Assembly: GCA_937884995.1 (NCBI GenBank)
Contig: CAKZZL010000003.1
Coordinates: forward strand, 1-64,000
DNA from: an uncultured Clostridia bacterium
GTDB taxonomy: Bacteria; Bacillota; Clostridia; Oscillospirales; Acutalibacteraceae
Reading direction: 5' to 3'
Length of the DNA stretch: 64,000 nt
In this document: positions 34,438 to 42,893 of the stretch, piece by piece
How positions within the stretch are numbered: the first letter of the stretch is position 1
Layout of the letters: each line of letters opens with the position of its first letter
Notes under the pieces: model-generated
What the model saw: only the letters and a program-made list of their open reading frames with translations
Databases searched by the model: none
What the model was told of the DNA's origin: nothing
Made by a program: the position numbers and the translations under genes

Positions 34438-35127
34438 ATGAATTACAAAATTGAAGGCGGCAATCTTCCCGTATTACTCGTTCAGTTAGAGGCTGGCGAG
34501 GAAATGAAGTGCGAAGGCGGCTCAATGAGCTGGATGGATGACGAAATTGAAATGAAAACGCAGGGCGGCGGCATCGGCAAGATGTTCGGCAAGATGTTCA
34601 CGGGCGAAAGTATGTTCAGCAACGTTTACCATGCTAACCGTGCGGGCGAAATTGCTTTCGCTTCCTCCTTCCCAGGTTCAATCAAAGCCATTGAGGTAAC
34701 TCCCGATAAGCCCGTGATTGCGCAGAAAAGCGCTTTTCTTGCAAGCTACGGCGATATTGATATTTCCGTATTCTTCCAGAAGAAGCTTAAATCAGGTCTT
34801 TTCGGCGGCGAGGGCTTCTTAATGCAGAAGTTCAGCGGCAACGGTATCGTATTCATTGAGATTGACGGCTCAGCTGTGGAATATGACATTCCTGCAGGCG
34901 ACTGTAAAATCATTGACACGGGCTACCTTGCAGCGATGGACGCTTCCTGCTCTATTGACACGAGAACGGTTAAGGGTGTGAAAAACGTACTCTTCGGCGG
35001 CGAAGGACTTTTCAACACGGTTGTAAAAGGCCCCGGTCACATTATCGTTCAGACAATGCCTATTCAGAAAACGGCTATGGCGATTGACCCGTTTATCACC
35101 AAAACCACAACAACCACAAGCAATTAA
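34438..35127 (+). CDS. AIM24/TIGR00266-family protein
   Basis: 229 aa, all-beta. Starts with YKIEGGNLPVLLVQLEAGEEMKCEGGSMSWMD; GGGIGKMFGKMFTGESMF is the family glycine-rich loop, followed by repeats ending in GFLMQKFSGNG and TVKGVKNVLFGGEG. (Segments quoted separately.) Widespread family of unknown biochemical role, related to mitochondrial AIM24. Strong AAAGGAG ribosome site. No signal peptide. Confidence 0.88.
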   Translation: MNYKIEGGNLPVLLVQLEAGEEMKCEGGSMSWMDDEIEMKTQGGGIGKMFGKMFTGESMFSNVYHANRAGEIAFASSFPGSIKAIEVTPDKPVIAQKSAFLASYGDIDISVFFQKKLKSGLFGGEGFLMQKFSGNGIVFIEIDGSAVEYDIPAGDCKIIDTGYLAAMDASCSIDTRTVKGVKNVLFGGEGLFNTVVKGPGHIIVQTMPIQKTAMAIDPFITKTTTTTSN

Positions 35128-35139
35128 GGAGAGATATTG

Positions 35140-36030
35140 ATGAAAAATATTAGCAAAATTTTAATGTCATTAATCCTTGTAAGCGCTATTGCATTTACCT
35201 TTGCGGCATGCTCATCAAACGGCACAAATGCAGAAAGCAACAGCACTGCTGACAATACAGCTTTACAGGTAATTCTTGACAACTTCAAGGCTGACGAACA
35301 GTATAACGAATACAAAGCAATGTTCACTAACACCACATTTGAAGAAAAGGTTGAAGGCGAAAGCATTATTCTTAACATAAGCGGCGACGAAGGCGTTTCG
35401 GGTAACTATGAATTCAAACTTGACGGCGACTATCTGACCTATACGCAACCTGCCGACTCCGAGGACTACGTTGGCTATTCCTTCTTTATGTATCTTAAAT
35501 CTGCTGCCGATAAATATCTCGGTATGGATTCAAACCTTACAACAGGTTATGTCGCAGGCTGCGAATATTTCGGAATTGATAACAAATATTTTATTTCCGA
35601 AACCGACGAGGCAGGCGCAACAACACAAAAGCTTTATATAGCAGGCAAATGGGATATGCCCGAACTTGATACAATGTATGTCAACGATAAGGCGCTTGAA
35701 TACACCGATGCACTTGATGAAAACGACATTAACGGCGTTATTAACTGCGGTAAAATCAGAGTTATTTATTACGGCAATAAGAATTCCGTTGATATTATCG
35801 TCAGCGAATACGGCGAGAGAAACGACCTTACATATCAGTCAATTATGAATACTGTTGCAAAGCTTCAGCCGACAAATGCTGATACTTTTGCAAAGAATTT
35901 TAACGAGCTCAAAGAGGGCGAGGATGATGGATTTAAAGTTACCTTCGGTCTTGACGACACACTTAAAGCAGAACACGAGCTTGAAGAAGCAGAAGGTTAC
36001 GAATACACAGTAGTTCATTTCGGTAAATAA
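35140..36030 (+). CDS. Lipoprotein of unknown function
   Basis: 296 aa from the ATG at 35140 (GGAGAG upstream; the in-frame TTG at 35137 is less likely). Signal peptide MKNISKILMSLILVSAIAFT followed by the lipobox FAAC, so exported and lipidated. The mature part starts with a Ser/Asn-rich linker and then a beta-rich domain with no motif I recognise. A terminator-like hairpin follows, ending this half of the cargo run. Confidence 0.8.
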   Translation: MKNISKILMSLILVSAIAFTFAACSSNGTNAESNSTADNTALQVILDNFKADEQYNEYKAMFTNTTFEEKVEGESIILNISGDEGVSGNYEFKLDGDYLTYTQPADSEDYVGYSFFMYLKSAADKYLGMDSNLTTGYVAGCEYFGIDNKYFISETDEAGATTQKLYIAGKWDMPELDTMYVNDKALEYTDALDENDINGVINCGKIRVIYYGNKNSVDIIVSEYGERNDLTYQSIMNTVAKLQPTNADTFAKNFNELKEGEDDGFKVTFGLDDTLKAEHELEEAEGYEYTVVHFGK

Positions 36031-36040
36031 AAACATTTTA

Positions 36041-36066
36041 GGGCTGTGGAAACACAGCCCTTGCTT
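36041..36066 (+). terminator. Hairpin after the lipoprotein gene (probable terminator)
   Basis: GGGCTGTG / CACAGCCC with loop GAAA; the T run after it is weak (TTGCTTAC). TTGTTT, a 17-bp spacer and TAAAAT follow at 36070-36098, so the next genes may have their own promoter. Confidence 0.65.
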
Positions 36067-36108
36067 ACTTGTTTTATGGATTAATATATGATAAAATAGT
36101 GGTGAAAT

Positions 36109-36897
36109 ATGAAAAAGAAAATGATTGCCGTTATCGGCGTGGTATTAATACTTGCAAGCGTATTACTTGTCGCTTGCACAAAAAATGAAACGAAGCCAAA
36201 AGAGGTTATCGGCATTATCGGCGCTATGGACGTTGAGGTTACCTCGCTAAAGGAAGCTGCGAATATAACGAACACGACCAAAATTGCAGAGATGGAATTT
36301 TGTGAGGGTACTCTCGGCGACAAAAACGTTGTTATCGTAAAATGCGGAATGGGTAAGGTAAACGCAGGTATCTGCGCACATACTCTTATAAACGATTTTA
36401 ACTGCACAAAGATAATCAATACGGGCGTTGCGGGCTCACTTGATAATCAGATAGATATCGGCGATATCGTCGTTTCGGTTGATGCCGTTCAGCACGATTA
36501 CGACGTTGAAGCAATCGGCTTTAAAAAGGGCGAAATACCCTACACGGGACTTTATGCTTTCCCTGCAGACGAAACGCTTCGCGCTGCGGCAGTAAAGGCT
36601 GTGCAGGAATCTGCGCCAGATATTCACGTCTTTGAAGGCAGAGTATGTTCAGGCGACCAGTTTATTTCTACCAAAGAGCAAAAGGATAAAATCATAACGA
36701 ATTTCGGCGGTATGTGCTGCGAAATGGAGGGCGCTGCGATTGCGCAGACCTGCTATCTCAACAATACGCCTTTTGTGGTAATCCGTGCGATTTCCGATAA
36801 ACCCGACGAAACAGAAATTGTGGAATATCAGGAATTTGAGGCAAAGGCAGCCGCCAACTGTGCTAAAATTGTTCAGTATATGGTTGAACATTTATAA
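36109..36897 (+). CDS. Lipoprotein form of MTA/SAH nucleosidase (phosphorylase/nucleosidase superfamily)
   Basis: 262 aa. Signal peptide with lipobox VLLVAC near residue 22. The rest is a complete MTAN-like domain: IGIIGAMDVEV, KCGMGKVNAG, INTGVAGSLD, DIVVSVDAVQHDYD, CSGDQFI, MCCEMEGAAIAQTC and VIRAISDKPDE, keeping the catalytic Glu and Asp. Cytosolic MTAN recycles methylthioadenosine and S-adenosylhomocysteine; an outside-facing lipoprotein version is unusual and may act on nucleosides in the environment, or in autoinducer-2 precursor metabolism (inference). Confidence 0.87.
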   Translation: MKKKMIAVIGVVLILASVLLVACTKNETKPKEVIGIIGAMDVEVTSLKEAANITNTTKIAEMEFCEGTLGDKNVVIVKCGMGKVNAGICAHTLINDFNCTKIINTGVAGSLDNQIDIGDIVVSVDAVQHDYDVEAIGFKKGEIPYTGLYAFPADETLRAAAVKAVQESAPDIHVFEGRVCSGDQFISTKEQKDKIITNFGGMCCEMEGAAIAQTCYLNNTPFVVIRAISDKPDETEIVEYQEFEAKAAANCAKIVQYMVEHL

Positions 36898-36915
36898 ATA
36901 GAAGGAGATATTATT

Positions 36916-37212
36916 ATGCAGACAACGTTAGAAAAAGATGGCGGCAAACTCACTATCGCCGTATCGGGCAGAGTGGATACGACTACTGCACCTGAACTTG
37001 AAAAGGCGGTTTTTGAAAACACAGACGGTATCAAAGAGCTGGTGCTTGACTTGAAAGAGATGTCTTACATTTCATCTGCGGGACTGCGCGTGCTTTTAAA
37101 GTCTGAAAAGAAAATGAAGGCACAGGGCGAAATGACGCTTATAAACGTTAACAATGACGTAATGGAAATCCTTGATATGACAGGTTTTTCAGATATTCTT
37201 ACCATAGGATAA
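36916..37212 (+). CDS. STAS-domain anti-sigma-factor antagonist
   Basis: 98 aa, one STAS domain: LTIAVSGRVDTTTAPELE, LVLDLKEMSYISSAGLRVLL with the phosphorylatable Ser in SSAGLR, and DMTGFSDIL. In partner-switching systems it is phosphorylated by a kinase/anti-sigma factor and reset by a SpoIIE/RsbU phosphatase. Both activities appear fused in the next gene, 3 bp downstream. Confidence 0.92.
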   Translation: MQTTLEKDGGKLTIAVSGRVDTTTAPELEKAVFENTDGIKELVLDLKEMSYISSAGLRVLLKSEKKMKAQGEMTLINVNNDVMEILDMTGFSDILTIG

Positions 37213-37215
37213 AAT

Positions 37216-39237
37216 ATGAAAAAGATACAAAAATTACGCAGTAGCTTAGCGTTTAATATTATAAGCGCCGTAGTGTTGCTGCTTTTAGTGTTCAGCTGGA
37301 TTGTGAGCGTTATAGGCTATGTCAGCTTTACAAACGCTTTTAAAAGAGAATACAGTAATACTACCGCAAGTATGGCTGATACTGCCGCCTTACTTGTAAA
37401 CGGCGACCATATTGATGACTATCTTGCAGACGGCGGGCAGTCGGAGGAATATCAGCAGACAAAGCAGTATCTTGACGCCTTCTGCGAGAAAATGGATGTT
37501 TCTATTGTGTACGTCATCAAGGTCGATACCACTGATTACGGCAGGTTTACGTCTGTGTTCAATTCCGTCGGAGAGGATACGCCATACACGCCTTGGGAAA
37601 TTGGTTATCAACAGGACACCACGAACGAGGAATATGTTGAAATCTATCGCGATATATATGAAAACGACCTCGCTTACGGCACAGTTTACAGAACGACTAA
37701 ACTAAACGGTGCGCCGCCGCATATCACAACATTAGCACCTCTTAAAAACTCGCAGGGCGAGGTTGTCAGCCTGATGTGCATTCAAAGACCCATGGAGGAG
37801 CTGAGAGATGCCAGACGTCCGTATTTAATAAATATTGCCATTTCAACGGTTATTCTTTCCGTGATGGTTGCTTTAACTTCAGCCTTTTATATTCGCAAGG
37901 AATTTGTAAATCCGATGAAGCGCGTCAGCAGTGAAACAAGCCGTTTCGCTTTGGAAAACAAAAAGGGCGACGAGCTTGGCAACGTCAGCAAAATTGAAGA
38001 AATTTCAACGCTTGCCCGTTCCATTGATAAAATGGAGGACGATATGTTGGCGTACATTGATAATCTGACTGCCGTAACCTCCGAAAAGGAGCGTATCGGC
38101 GCAGAACTGAATATTGCCAAAACCATTCAGGAAAACTCTGTCCCAAACATCTTCCCGGCATTCCCTCAGAGAAAGGATTTTGACGTTTACGCTTCAATGA
38201 CTCCTGCAAAGGAGGTCGGCGGCGATTTCTATAATTTCTTCCTTGTTGACGATGACCATCTCGCAATGGTTATGGCGGACGTTTCGGGCAAAGGAATTCC
38301 CGCAGCGCTGTTTATGATGGTAACGAATATTCTTATCAGCGACAGAACGCATATGGGCGGCACTCCTGCCGAAATTCTCACCTTTGTTAATGACAGTATA
38401 TGCGACCATAATCAGGCGGATATGTTCGTAACCGTTTGGCTCGGTATTCTTGAAATTTCAACGGGCAAAATTATTGCCGCAAACGCAGGTCACGACGACC
38501 CCGCCGTTTATCGCAAGGGCGGTCAGTTTGAAATTGTTAAGAATAAGCACGGTCTTGTTGTCGGCGCAATGTCAGGCATAAAGTACAAGGACTTTGAAAT
38601 TCAACTGAATAAGGGTGATAAAATTTTCCTTTATACCGACGGTCTGCCGGAGGCTACCGATAAGGACGAAAAAATGTTCACCTTAGACGGTATGCTTGAG
38701 GCGCTGAATAAATATAAAGATGAAAAACCGCAGGATATTTTGGACGGCGTTAATCAGTGCGTCAACGATTTCGTAGGCGATGCTCCGCAGTTTGATGATT
38801 TAACTATGCTCTGCCTTGAGCTGAAAGGTGAAGAAGGAAATACGCTGACCGTAGACGCCACAACGGAAAATTTGCAGCAGGTAATGGCTTTTGTTGACCG
38901 TGTTTTAGAGGATAACGGCGCGTCAATGAAAACGCAGATGCAAATTGATTTATCCGTTGAGGAAATCTATGTCAATATTGCAAATTACGCTTACGGCGAC
39001 AACGTAGGTAAGGCGGAAATATCTGCGGATTGCAGCGACGGCGAAATCACAATAACGTTTAAGGACAGCGGCGTTCCGTATAATCCGCTTGAAAAGGAAG
39101 ACCCTGATATTACACTTTCCGCAGATGAAAGAGAAGTCGGCGGGCTCGGTATATACCTTACCAAAAAGAATATGGACTCCGTTTCGTATGAATACAAGGA
39201 CGGCTATAATATTCTGACTATGACAAAGAAAATATAA
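37216..39237 (+). CDS. Membrane sensor SpoIIE-type phosphatase fused to RsbW-like kinase domain
   Basis: 673 aa. Two membrane helices (about 13-35 and 203-226) enclose an extracytoplasmic sensor; a HAMP-like and coiled region follows (about 227-300); a PP2C-type SpoIIE domain spans about 320-536 with KEVGGDFYNFF, MADVSGKGIPAALFM and FDDLTMLCLEL; a GHKL ATPase domain (about 545-670) has LSVEEIYVNIANYAY, FKDSGVPYNP and VGGLGIYLTKK. It thus joins phosphatase and kinase of a partner-switching pair behind an external sensor, in step with the STAS gene before it. Confidence 0.93.
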   Translation: MKKIQKLRSSLAFNIISAVVLLLLVFSWIVSVIGYVSFTNAFKREYSNTTASMADTAALLVNGDHIDDYLADGGQSEEYQQTKQYLDAFCEKMDVSIVYVIKVDTTDYGRFTSVFNSVGEDTPYTPWEIGYQQDTTNEEYVEIYRDIYENDLAYGTVYRTTKLNGAPPHITTLAPLKNSQGEVVSLMCIQRPMEELRDARRPYLINIAISTVILSVMVALTSAFYIRKEFVNPMKRVSSETSRFALENKKGDELGNVSKIEEISTLARSIDKMEDDMLAYIDNLTAVTSEKERIGAELNIAKTIQENSVPNIFPAFPQRKDFDVYASMTPAKEVGGDFYNFFLVDDDHLAMVMADVSGKGIPAALFMMVTNILISDRTHMGGTPAEILTFVNDSICDHNQADMFVTVWLGILEISTGKIIAANAGHDDPAVYRKGGQFEIVKNKHGLVVGAMSGIKYKDFEIQLNKGDKIFLYTDGLPEATDKDEKMFTLDGMLEALNKYKDEKPQDILDGVNQCVNDFVGDAPQFDDLTMLCLELKGEEGNTLTVDATTENLQQVMAFVDRVLEDNGASMKTQMQIDLSVEEIYVNIANYAYGDNVGKAEISADCSDGEITITFKDSGVPYNPLEKEDPDITLSADEREVGGLGIYLTKKNMDSVSYEYKDGYNILTMTKKI

Positions 39238-39250
39238 AGGAAACTATTTT

Positions 39251-39814
39251 ATGAGCAATATTTTTGATAAGGCGGTTGCCTTTGCATTAAAGGCGCACGA
39301 GGGACAAACGAGAAAGGACGGCGGTGTGTATATTCTTCATCCGCTTGAAGATGCGACTATCGTTGGAACTATGACGAGCGATTTAGAGGTGCTTGCTGCC
39401 GCCGTGCTTCACGATACGGTGGAGGATACGCCTGTTACTGCGCAGGATATTCTTGATAATTTCGGCGAAAGAGTGGCAGAACTCGTTGCGCACGAAACGG
39501 AGGATAAACGCCCCGATGTGCCGCCGAGCGAAAGTTGGAAAATACGCAAGGAAGAAAGCCTTGCCGTGTTGAAAGACGCGGGCATTGAAACAAAAATGCT
39601 GTGGCTTGGCGATAAGCTTTCCAATATGCGCTCGCTTGCAAGGGATTATGACAAAATAGGCGTGGCAGTTTTTGACCGCTTTAACGAGAAAGACCCGAAA
39701 GAGCAACACTGGTATCATTCAACGATACTTGAATATATCAGCGAATTATCCGACTATCCTGCATATAAGGAATATGAAAAGCTTGTAAATCATGTTTTTA
39801 ACGGAGAGGACTAA
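39251..39814 (+). CDS. HD-domain (p)ppGpp hydrolase-like protein (MESH1/SAH type)
   Basis: 187 aa. Stand-alone HD hydrolase: AVAFALKAHEGQTRKDG, YILHPLEDA, the metal site HDTVEDTPVT near residues 54-63, and GDKLSNMRSLARDYD near 122. There is no synthetase domain, so a small alarmone hydrolase is the best match. Placed between two STAS genes, it links alarmone turnover to the partner-switching module (inference). Confidence 0.82.
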   Translation: MSNIFDKAVAFALKAHEGQTRKDGGVYILHPLEDATIVGTMTSDLEVLAAAVLHDTVEDTPVTAQDILDNFGERVAELVAHETEDKRPDVPPSESWKIRKEESLAVLKDAGIETKMLWLGDKLSNMRSLARDYDKIGVAVFDRFNEKDPKEQHWYHSTILEYISELSDYPAYKEYEKLVNHVFNGED

Positions 39815-39816
39815 TA

Positions 39817-40944
39817 ATGACTATTGAATTAAAGGGACGAATTGACTCGTCAAATGCGGCTGAAACCGAGTTAAAGATTAATGAACAGATAGGCGATTAC
39901 AGCGGCGAGATTACTCTTGACGCAAGCGGGCTTGAATACATTTCAAGCGCAGGACTTCGCATTATTCTTCGCCTGAAAAAAGCAAACGCCGAAACAAAGG
40001 TAGTAAACTGTAATTCAGAGGTTTATGAAATCTTTGATATGACGGGCTTTACGGAAATGATGAATATTTCAAAGGCTTACAGAAAACTTTCCGTTGAAGG
40101 CTGCGAGGTTATAGGCGAAGGCGCAAACGGTATCGTTTACCGTACGGACCCCGACACTATCGTTAAGGTTTATAAAAACCCCGATTCGCTTGACGAAATA
40201 CATAACGAGCGTGAGCTTGCAAGAAAAGCCTTCGTTATGGGAATTCCAACGGCTATTCCTTACGACGTTGTTCAGGTTGGTGATTTATACGGCTCGGTTT
40301 TCGAGCTGCTTAATGCCAAGTCCTTTTCAAAACTTATTGCCGAAGGCGGCGACATTGACGAACTTGCAAAGGAGAGCGTAGACATTCTTAAAACGATTCA
40401 TTCAACTATGCTAAAGGACGGCGAACTTCCGAGCAAAAGTGAAGAGGCAATCGGCTGGGCTGAATATGTTAAGCCTCATCTTCCCGAGGAAATCGGCGAA
40501 AAGTTGCTCTCGCTTTTTAAGGATATTCCCGAAACGAATAATATGCTCCACGGCGACTTCCATATTAAAAACATTATGCAGCAAAACGGTGAGAACCTGC
40601 TGATTGATATGGATACGCTTTCTATGGGACATCCCGTTTTTGAGCTTTCCCAGATGTATCTTGCCTATCTTGGCTTCAGCGAAACCGACCACGACGACGT
40701 TAAGAGCTTCCTCGGAATAGACCGTGAAACCGCCGAGCAGTTCTGGAACAGCTCGCTTAAATATTACTTCGACGGCAAGGATGAAGAATTTATTAAAGAG
40801 GCAGTCATCAAGGCGAGAATTATCGGATATACAAGGCTTTTAAGAAGAACGCTAAAGCGTTCACCCGAAAACAAGAATATTATATTTAACTGCTCAAAAC
40901 AACTTTGCAAACTTGTTAATGAAACAGAAAGCCTTTATTTCTGA
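39817..40944 (+). CDS. STAS domain fused to APH-like kinase (TIGR02172-type phosphotransferase)
   Basis: 375 aa. Residues 1-85 are a STAS domain (LDASGLEYISSAGLRIIL, DMTGFTEMM). From about 90 a protein-kinase-like/aminoglycoside-phosphotransferase fold follows: GEGANGIVYR glycine loop, VKVYK with the ATP-binding Lys, LHGDFHIKNIM catalytic loop near 245 and LLIDMDT metal Asp near 263. It starts 2 bp after the HD gene. The fusion suggests a phosphorylation event controlled by STAS partner binding; the substrate is unknown. Confidence 0.88.
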   Translation: MTIELKGRIDSSNAAETELKINEQIGDYSGEITLDASGLEYISSAGLRIILRLKKANAETKVVNCNSEVYEIFDMTGFTEMMNISKAYRKLSVEGCEVIGEGANGIVYRTDPDTIVKVYKNPDSLDEIHNERELARKAFVMGIPTAIPYDVVQVGDLYGSVFELLNAKSFSKLIAEGGDIDELAKESVDILKTIHSTMLKDGELPSKSEEAIGWAEYVKPHLPEEIGEKLLSLFKDIPETNNMLHGDFHIKNIMQQNGENLLIDMDTLSMGHPVFELSQMYLAYLGFSETDHDDVKSFLGIDRETAEQFWNSSLKYYFDGKDEEFIKEAVIKARIIGYTRLLRRTLKRSPENKNIIFNCSKQLCKLVNETESLYF

Positions 40945-40949
40945 TTAAT

Positions 40950-41753
40950 ATGATTATTTTGATTAAAACAGCAAACGCCGATAATTTCACTATGAACTAT
41001 TTTACCTTCGGAAAGGGCGAAAAGACTTTTGTTATCCTTCCCGGAATGAGCGTTCAGAGCGTGATGGGCGCTGCGAATATAATTGAAAAGGCTTATGCCG
41101 TTATCGCTCAGGAATTTACCGTTTACGTCTTTGACCGCAGGAATGAGCTTCCGCCGTCATATTCCGTTTACGATATGGCAGAGGACACGGCAAAGGTGTT
41201 TCGTACTCTCGGGCTGAAGGATATTTACCTTTTCGGTGCTTCTCAGGGCGGAATGATTGCAATGACTATTGCTGCCCGTTATCCCGAACTTGTTAAAAAG
41301 CTGATGCTCGGCTCGTCCTCTGCACGCATTACCAAAGAGCAGTATAACGCAATATCAAAGTGGACTGCTCTGGCAAAGAAAAAAGACGGAATTAATCTCA
41401 GCCTTGAAATGGGCAGGGTCCTTTATCCCGAGGCACTTTTTGAGCAGTATAAAGAGGTGCTGAAAATGACGGGCGAAAGCATTACCGACGCTGAACTCGA
41501 ACGTTTCATTCTTTTTGCCGAAGGCACAAAAGATTTTGATATATCAAAGGAACTCCGCAACATTAAATGTCCCGTTTTATCACTCGGCGCAGCGGACGAT
41601 AAGGTGCTGCCCGGTGCTGCTGAAGAACTTAAAATTTTGTTTTCGGATAATCCGAATTTTGAAACTTATCTGTATAACGGCTACGGTCACGCCGCTTTTG
41701 ATACTGCGCCCGATTATAAAGAGCGCCTGTTACAATTTATGAGTAAGGAATAA
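40950..41753 (+). CDS. Alpha/beta hydrolase
   Basis: 267 aa. FVILPGMSVQSVMG oxyanion region, VFDRRNELPP, nucleophile elbow GASQGGMIA with Ser near 97, acid in LGAADDKVLPG, and final His in GYGHAAFD. Typical compact alpha/beta hydrolase of the esterase/aminoacrylate-hydrolase type; substrate not inferable. Starts 5 bp after the STAS-kinase, without a signal peptide. Confidence 0.85.
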   Translation: MIILIKTANADNFTMNYFTFGKGEKTFVILPGMSVQSVMGAANIIEKAYAVIAQEFTVYVFDRRNELPPSYSVYDMAEDTAKVFRTLGLKDIYLFGASQGGMIAMTIAARYPELVKKLMLGSSSARITKEQYNAISKWTALAKKKDGINLSLEMGRVLYPEALFEQYKEVLKMTGESITDAELERFILFAEGTKDFDISKELRNIKCPVLSLGAADDKVLPGAAEELKILFSDNPNFETYLYNGYGHAAFDTAPDYKERLLQFMSKE

Positions 41754-41757
41754 CGTT

Positions 41758-42420
41758 ATGGCTACTGATTATAAAAGAGAAGCAGAACTTGATTGCTCGC
41801 GCTTTGTATTACTTTCGGACTACGTTCCCTCTATCGTGCAGGAAATCCGCTATTTTTCAACCTATAACTTTGTCGGCGACAGAGTTGACGGTTATGAGGA
41901 GCCCTGCGCAATTATCACGAAAGACGCTGCAAGAGCGCTGAAGGCTGTTGCGAACGAGGCAAACGTTGCAGGCTACCGCCTTAAAATTTTTGACGCTTAC
42001 AGACCTGCAAGAGCAGTCAAGCATTTTGTGCTTTGGGGTATTGAGGATTTGGATTTAAGAACGAAACCGTTTTTCTATCCCGACCTTGAAAAAACGGCGC
42101 TATTTGAGCTTGGCTATATCGCAAGTCAGTCAAGTCACAGCAGGGGCAGCACCGTTGATTTAACGCTGCTTGATATGTCAACGGGCAAGGAAGTTGATAT
42201 GGGCAGTCCGTTTGACTTTTTCAGCGAGGTTTCGCATCCCGATTACAAGGGCGTTACCGACGAGCAGTATGAAAACCGTATGTTCCTGCAAAGGATTATG
42301 GTGCGAAACGGTTTTGAACCAATAGACTGCGAATGGTGGCATTTTACCTTAAAGGATGAGCCTTTTCCTGACACCTATTTTGATTTCCCCGTTTCAGCTG
42401 AATATCTGAAAAACAAATAA
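41758..42420 (+). CDS. D-Ala-D-Ala dipeptidase, VanX/DdpX-type M15 peptidase
   Basis: 220 aa. Zinc site SSHSRGSTVDLTL (SxHxxGxAxD type) near residues 125-137 and catalytic EWWHF near 193-197, with FDAYRPARAVKHF near 78 providing the conserved Arg. VanX removes D-Ala-D-Ala dipeptide; no VanHA ligase partners are here, so it may instead serve wall-peptide recycling. Start 4 bp after the hydrolase, last gene of the run. Confidence 0.9.
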   Translation: MATDYKREAELDCSRFVLLSDYVPSIVQEIRYFSTYNFVGDRVDGYEEPCAIITKDAARALKAVANEANVAGYRLKIFDAYRPARAVKHFVLWGIEDLDLRTKPFFYPDLEKTALFELGYIASQSSHSRGSTVDLTLLDMSTGKEVDMGSPFDFFSEVSHPDYKGVTDEQYENRMFLQRIMVRNGFEPIDCEWWHFTLKDEPFPDTYFDFPVSAEYLKNK

Positions 42421-42439
42421 ATATACTGTGGAAAGCATT

Positions 42440-42478
42440 AAAGAGTAGTGCCATTTCGGTAACTACTCTTTAGTATTT
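42440..42478 (+). terminator. Terminator of the cargo operon
   Basis: AAAGAGTAGT / ACTACTCTTT perfect 10-bp stem with a 12-nt loop, followed by AGTATTTCT. Confidence 0.85.
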
Positions 42479-42540
42479 CTAAATAAAAATCTTTTATAAC
42501 GCCTGGGATAAAATCTTTAGAGAAATAATAACAAACCCCT

Positions 42541-42709
42541 CTTCAAATAACGACTTTGTATCTTCCGACGCCGAAACTGAACGTGTCACGAATAATTATG
42601 CTGTCGGGAATTTGTTTCAGCCACTTTTTGCTGAAATTGGTGTTGCCGCGAAATACATATCAAAGTTCGCCGTCGGCAGTACCACCCAATCTGAATCGTC
42701 GGGCTTATT
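42541..42709 (-). pseudogene. Duplicated 3' fragment of the gene at 51327-52157
   Basis: About 169 bp nearly identical to 51325-51491: both begin CTTCAAATAACGACTTTGTA and run in step with scattered substitutions and one 2-bp insertion (GCCGCGAAATAC against GCCGAAATAC) that breaks the frame. Only the last ~55 codons of the gene are present, with no start. It is a non-functional duplication remnant inside the 470-bp gap before the clostripain gene. Confidence 0.85.
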
Positions 42710-42833
42710 ATGTGTGGTATTCATAAACATCGATCTTTAACTCAGTAAGTATACTCATTAATAATATACCACAAATTTATATTACTAATTAATGCCTACC
42801 GTAAAGATATTTCAAATAGAACTTAAAAAACAA

Positions 42834-42863
42834 ATGACATTGATTTGAAATTATGATATAATC
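42834..42863 (+). promoter_or_regulatory. Promoter of the clostripain-like lipoprotein gene
   Basis: ATGACA near 42834, 17-18 bp spacer, TATAAT near 42857. An inverted pair TGTGGTAT / ATACCACA (about 42713 and 42769) lies upstream and might bind a regulator. Confidence 0.65.
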
Positions 42864-42893
42864 ATATATAACGAATTAATGGGAGCATTAAGG

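Noticed and set aside
41758..42420. Vancomycin-resistance cluster
   Set aside because: Only a VanX-like gene occurs; no VanH, VanA/B-type ligase or VanR/S pair of the usual kind.
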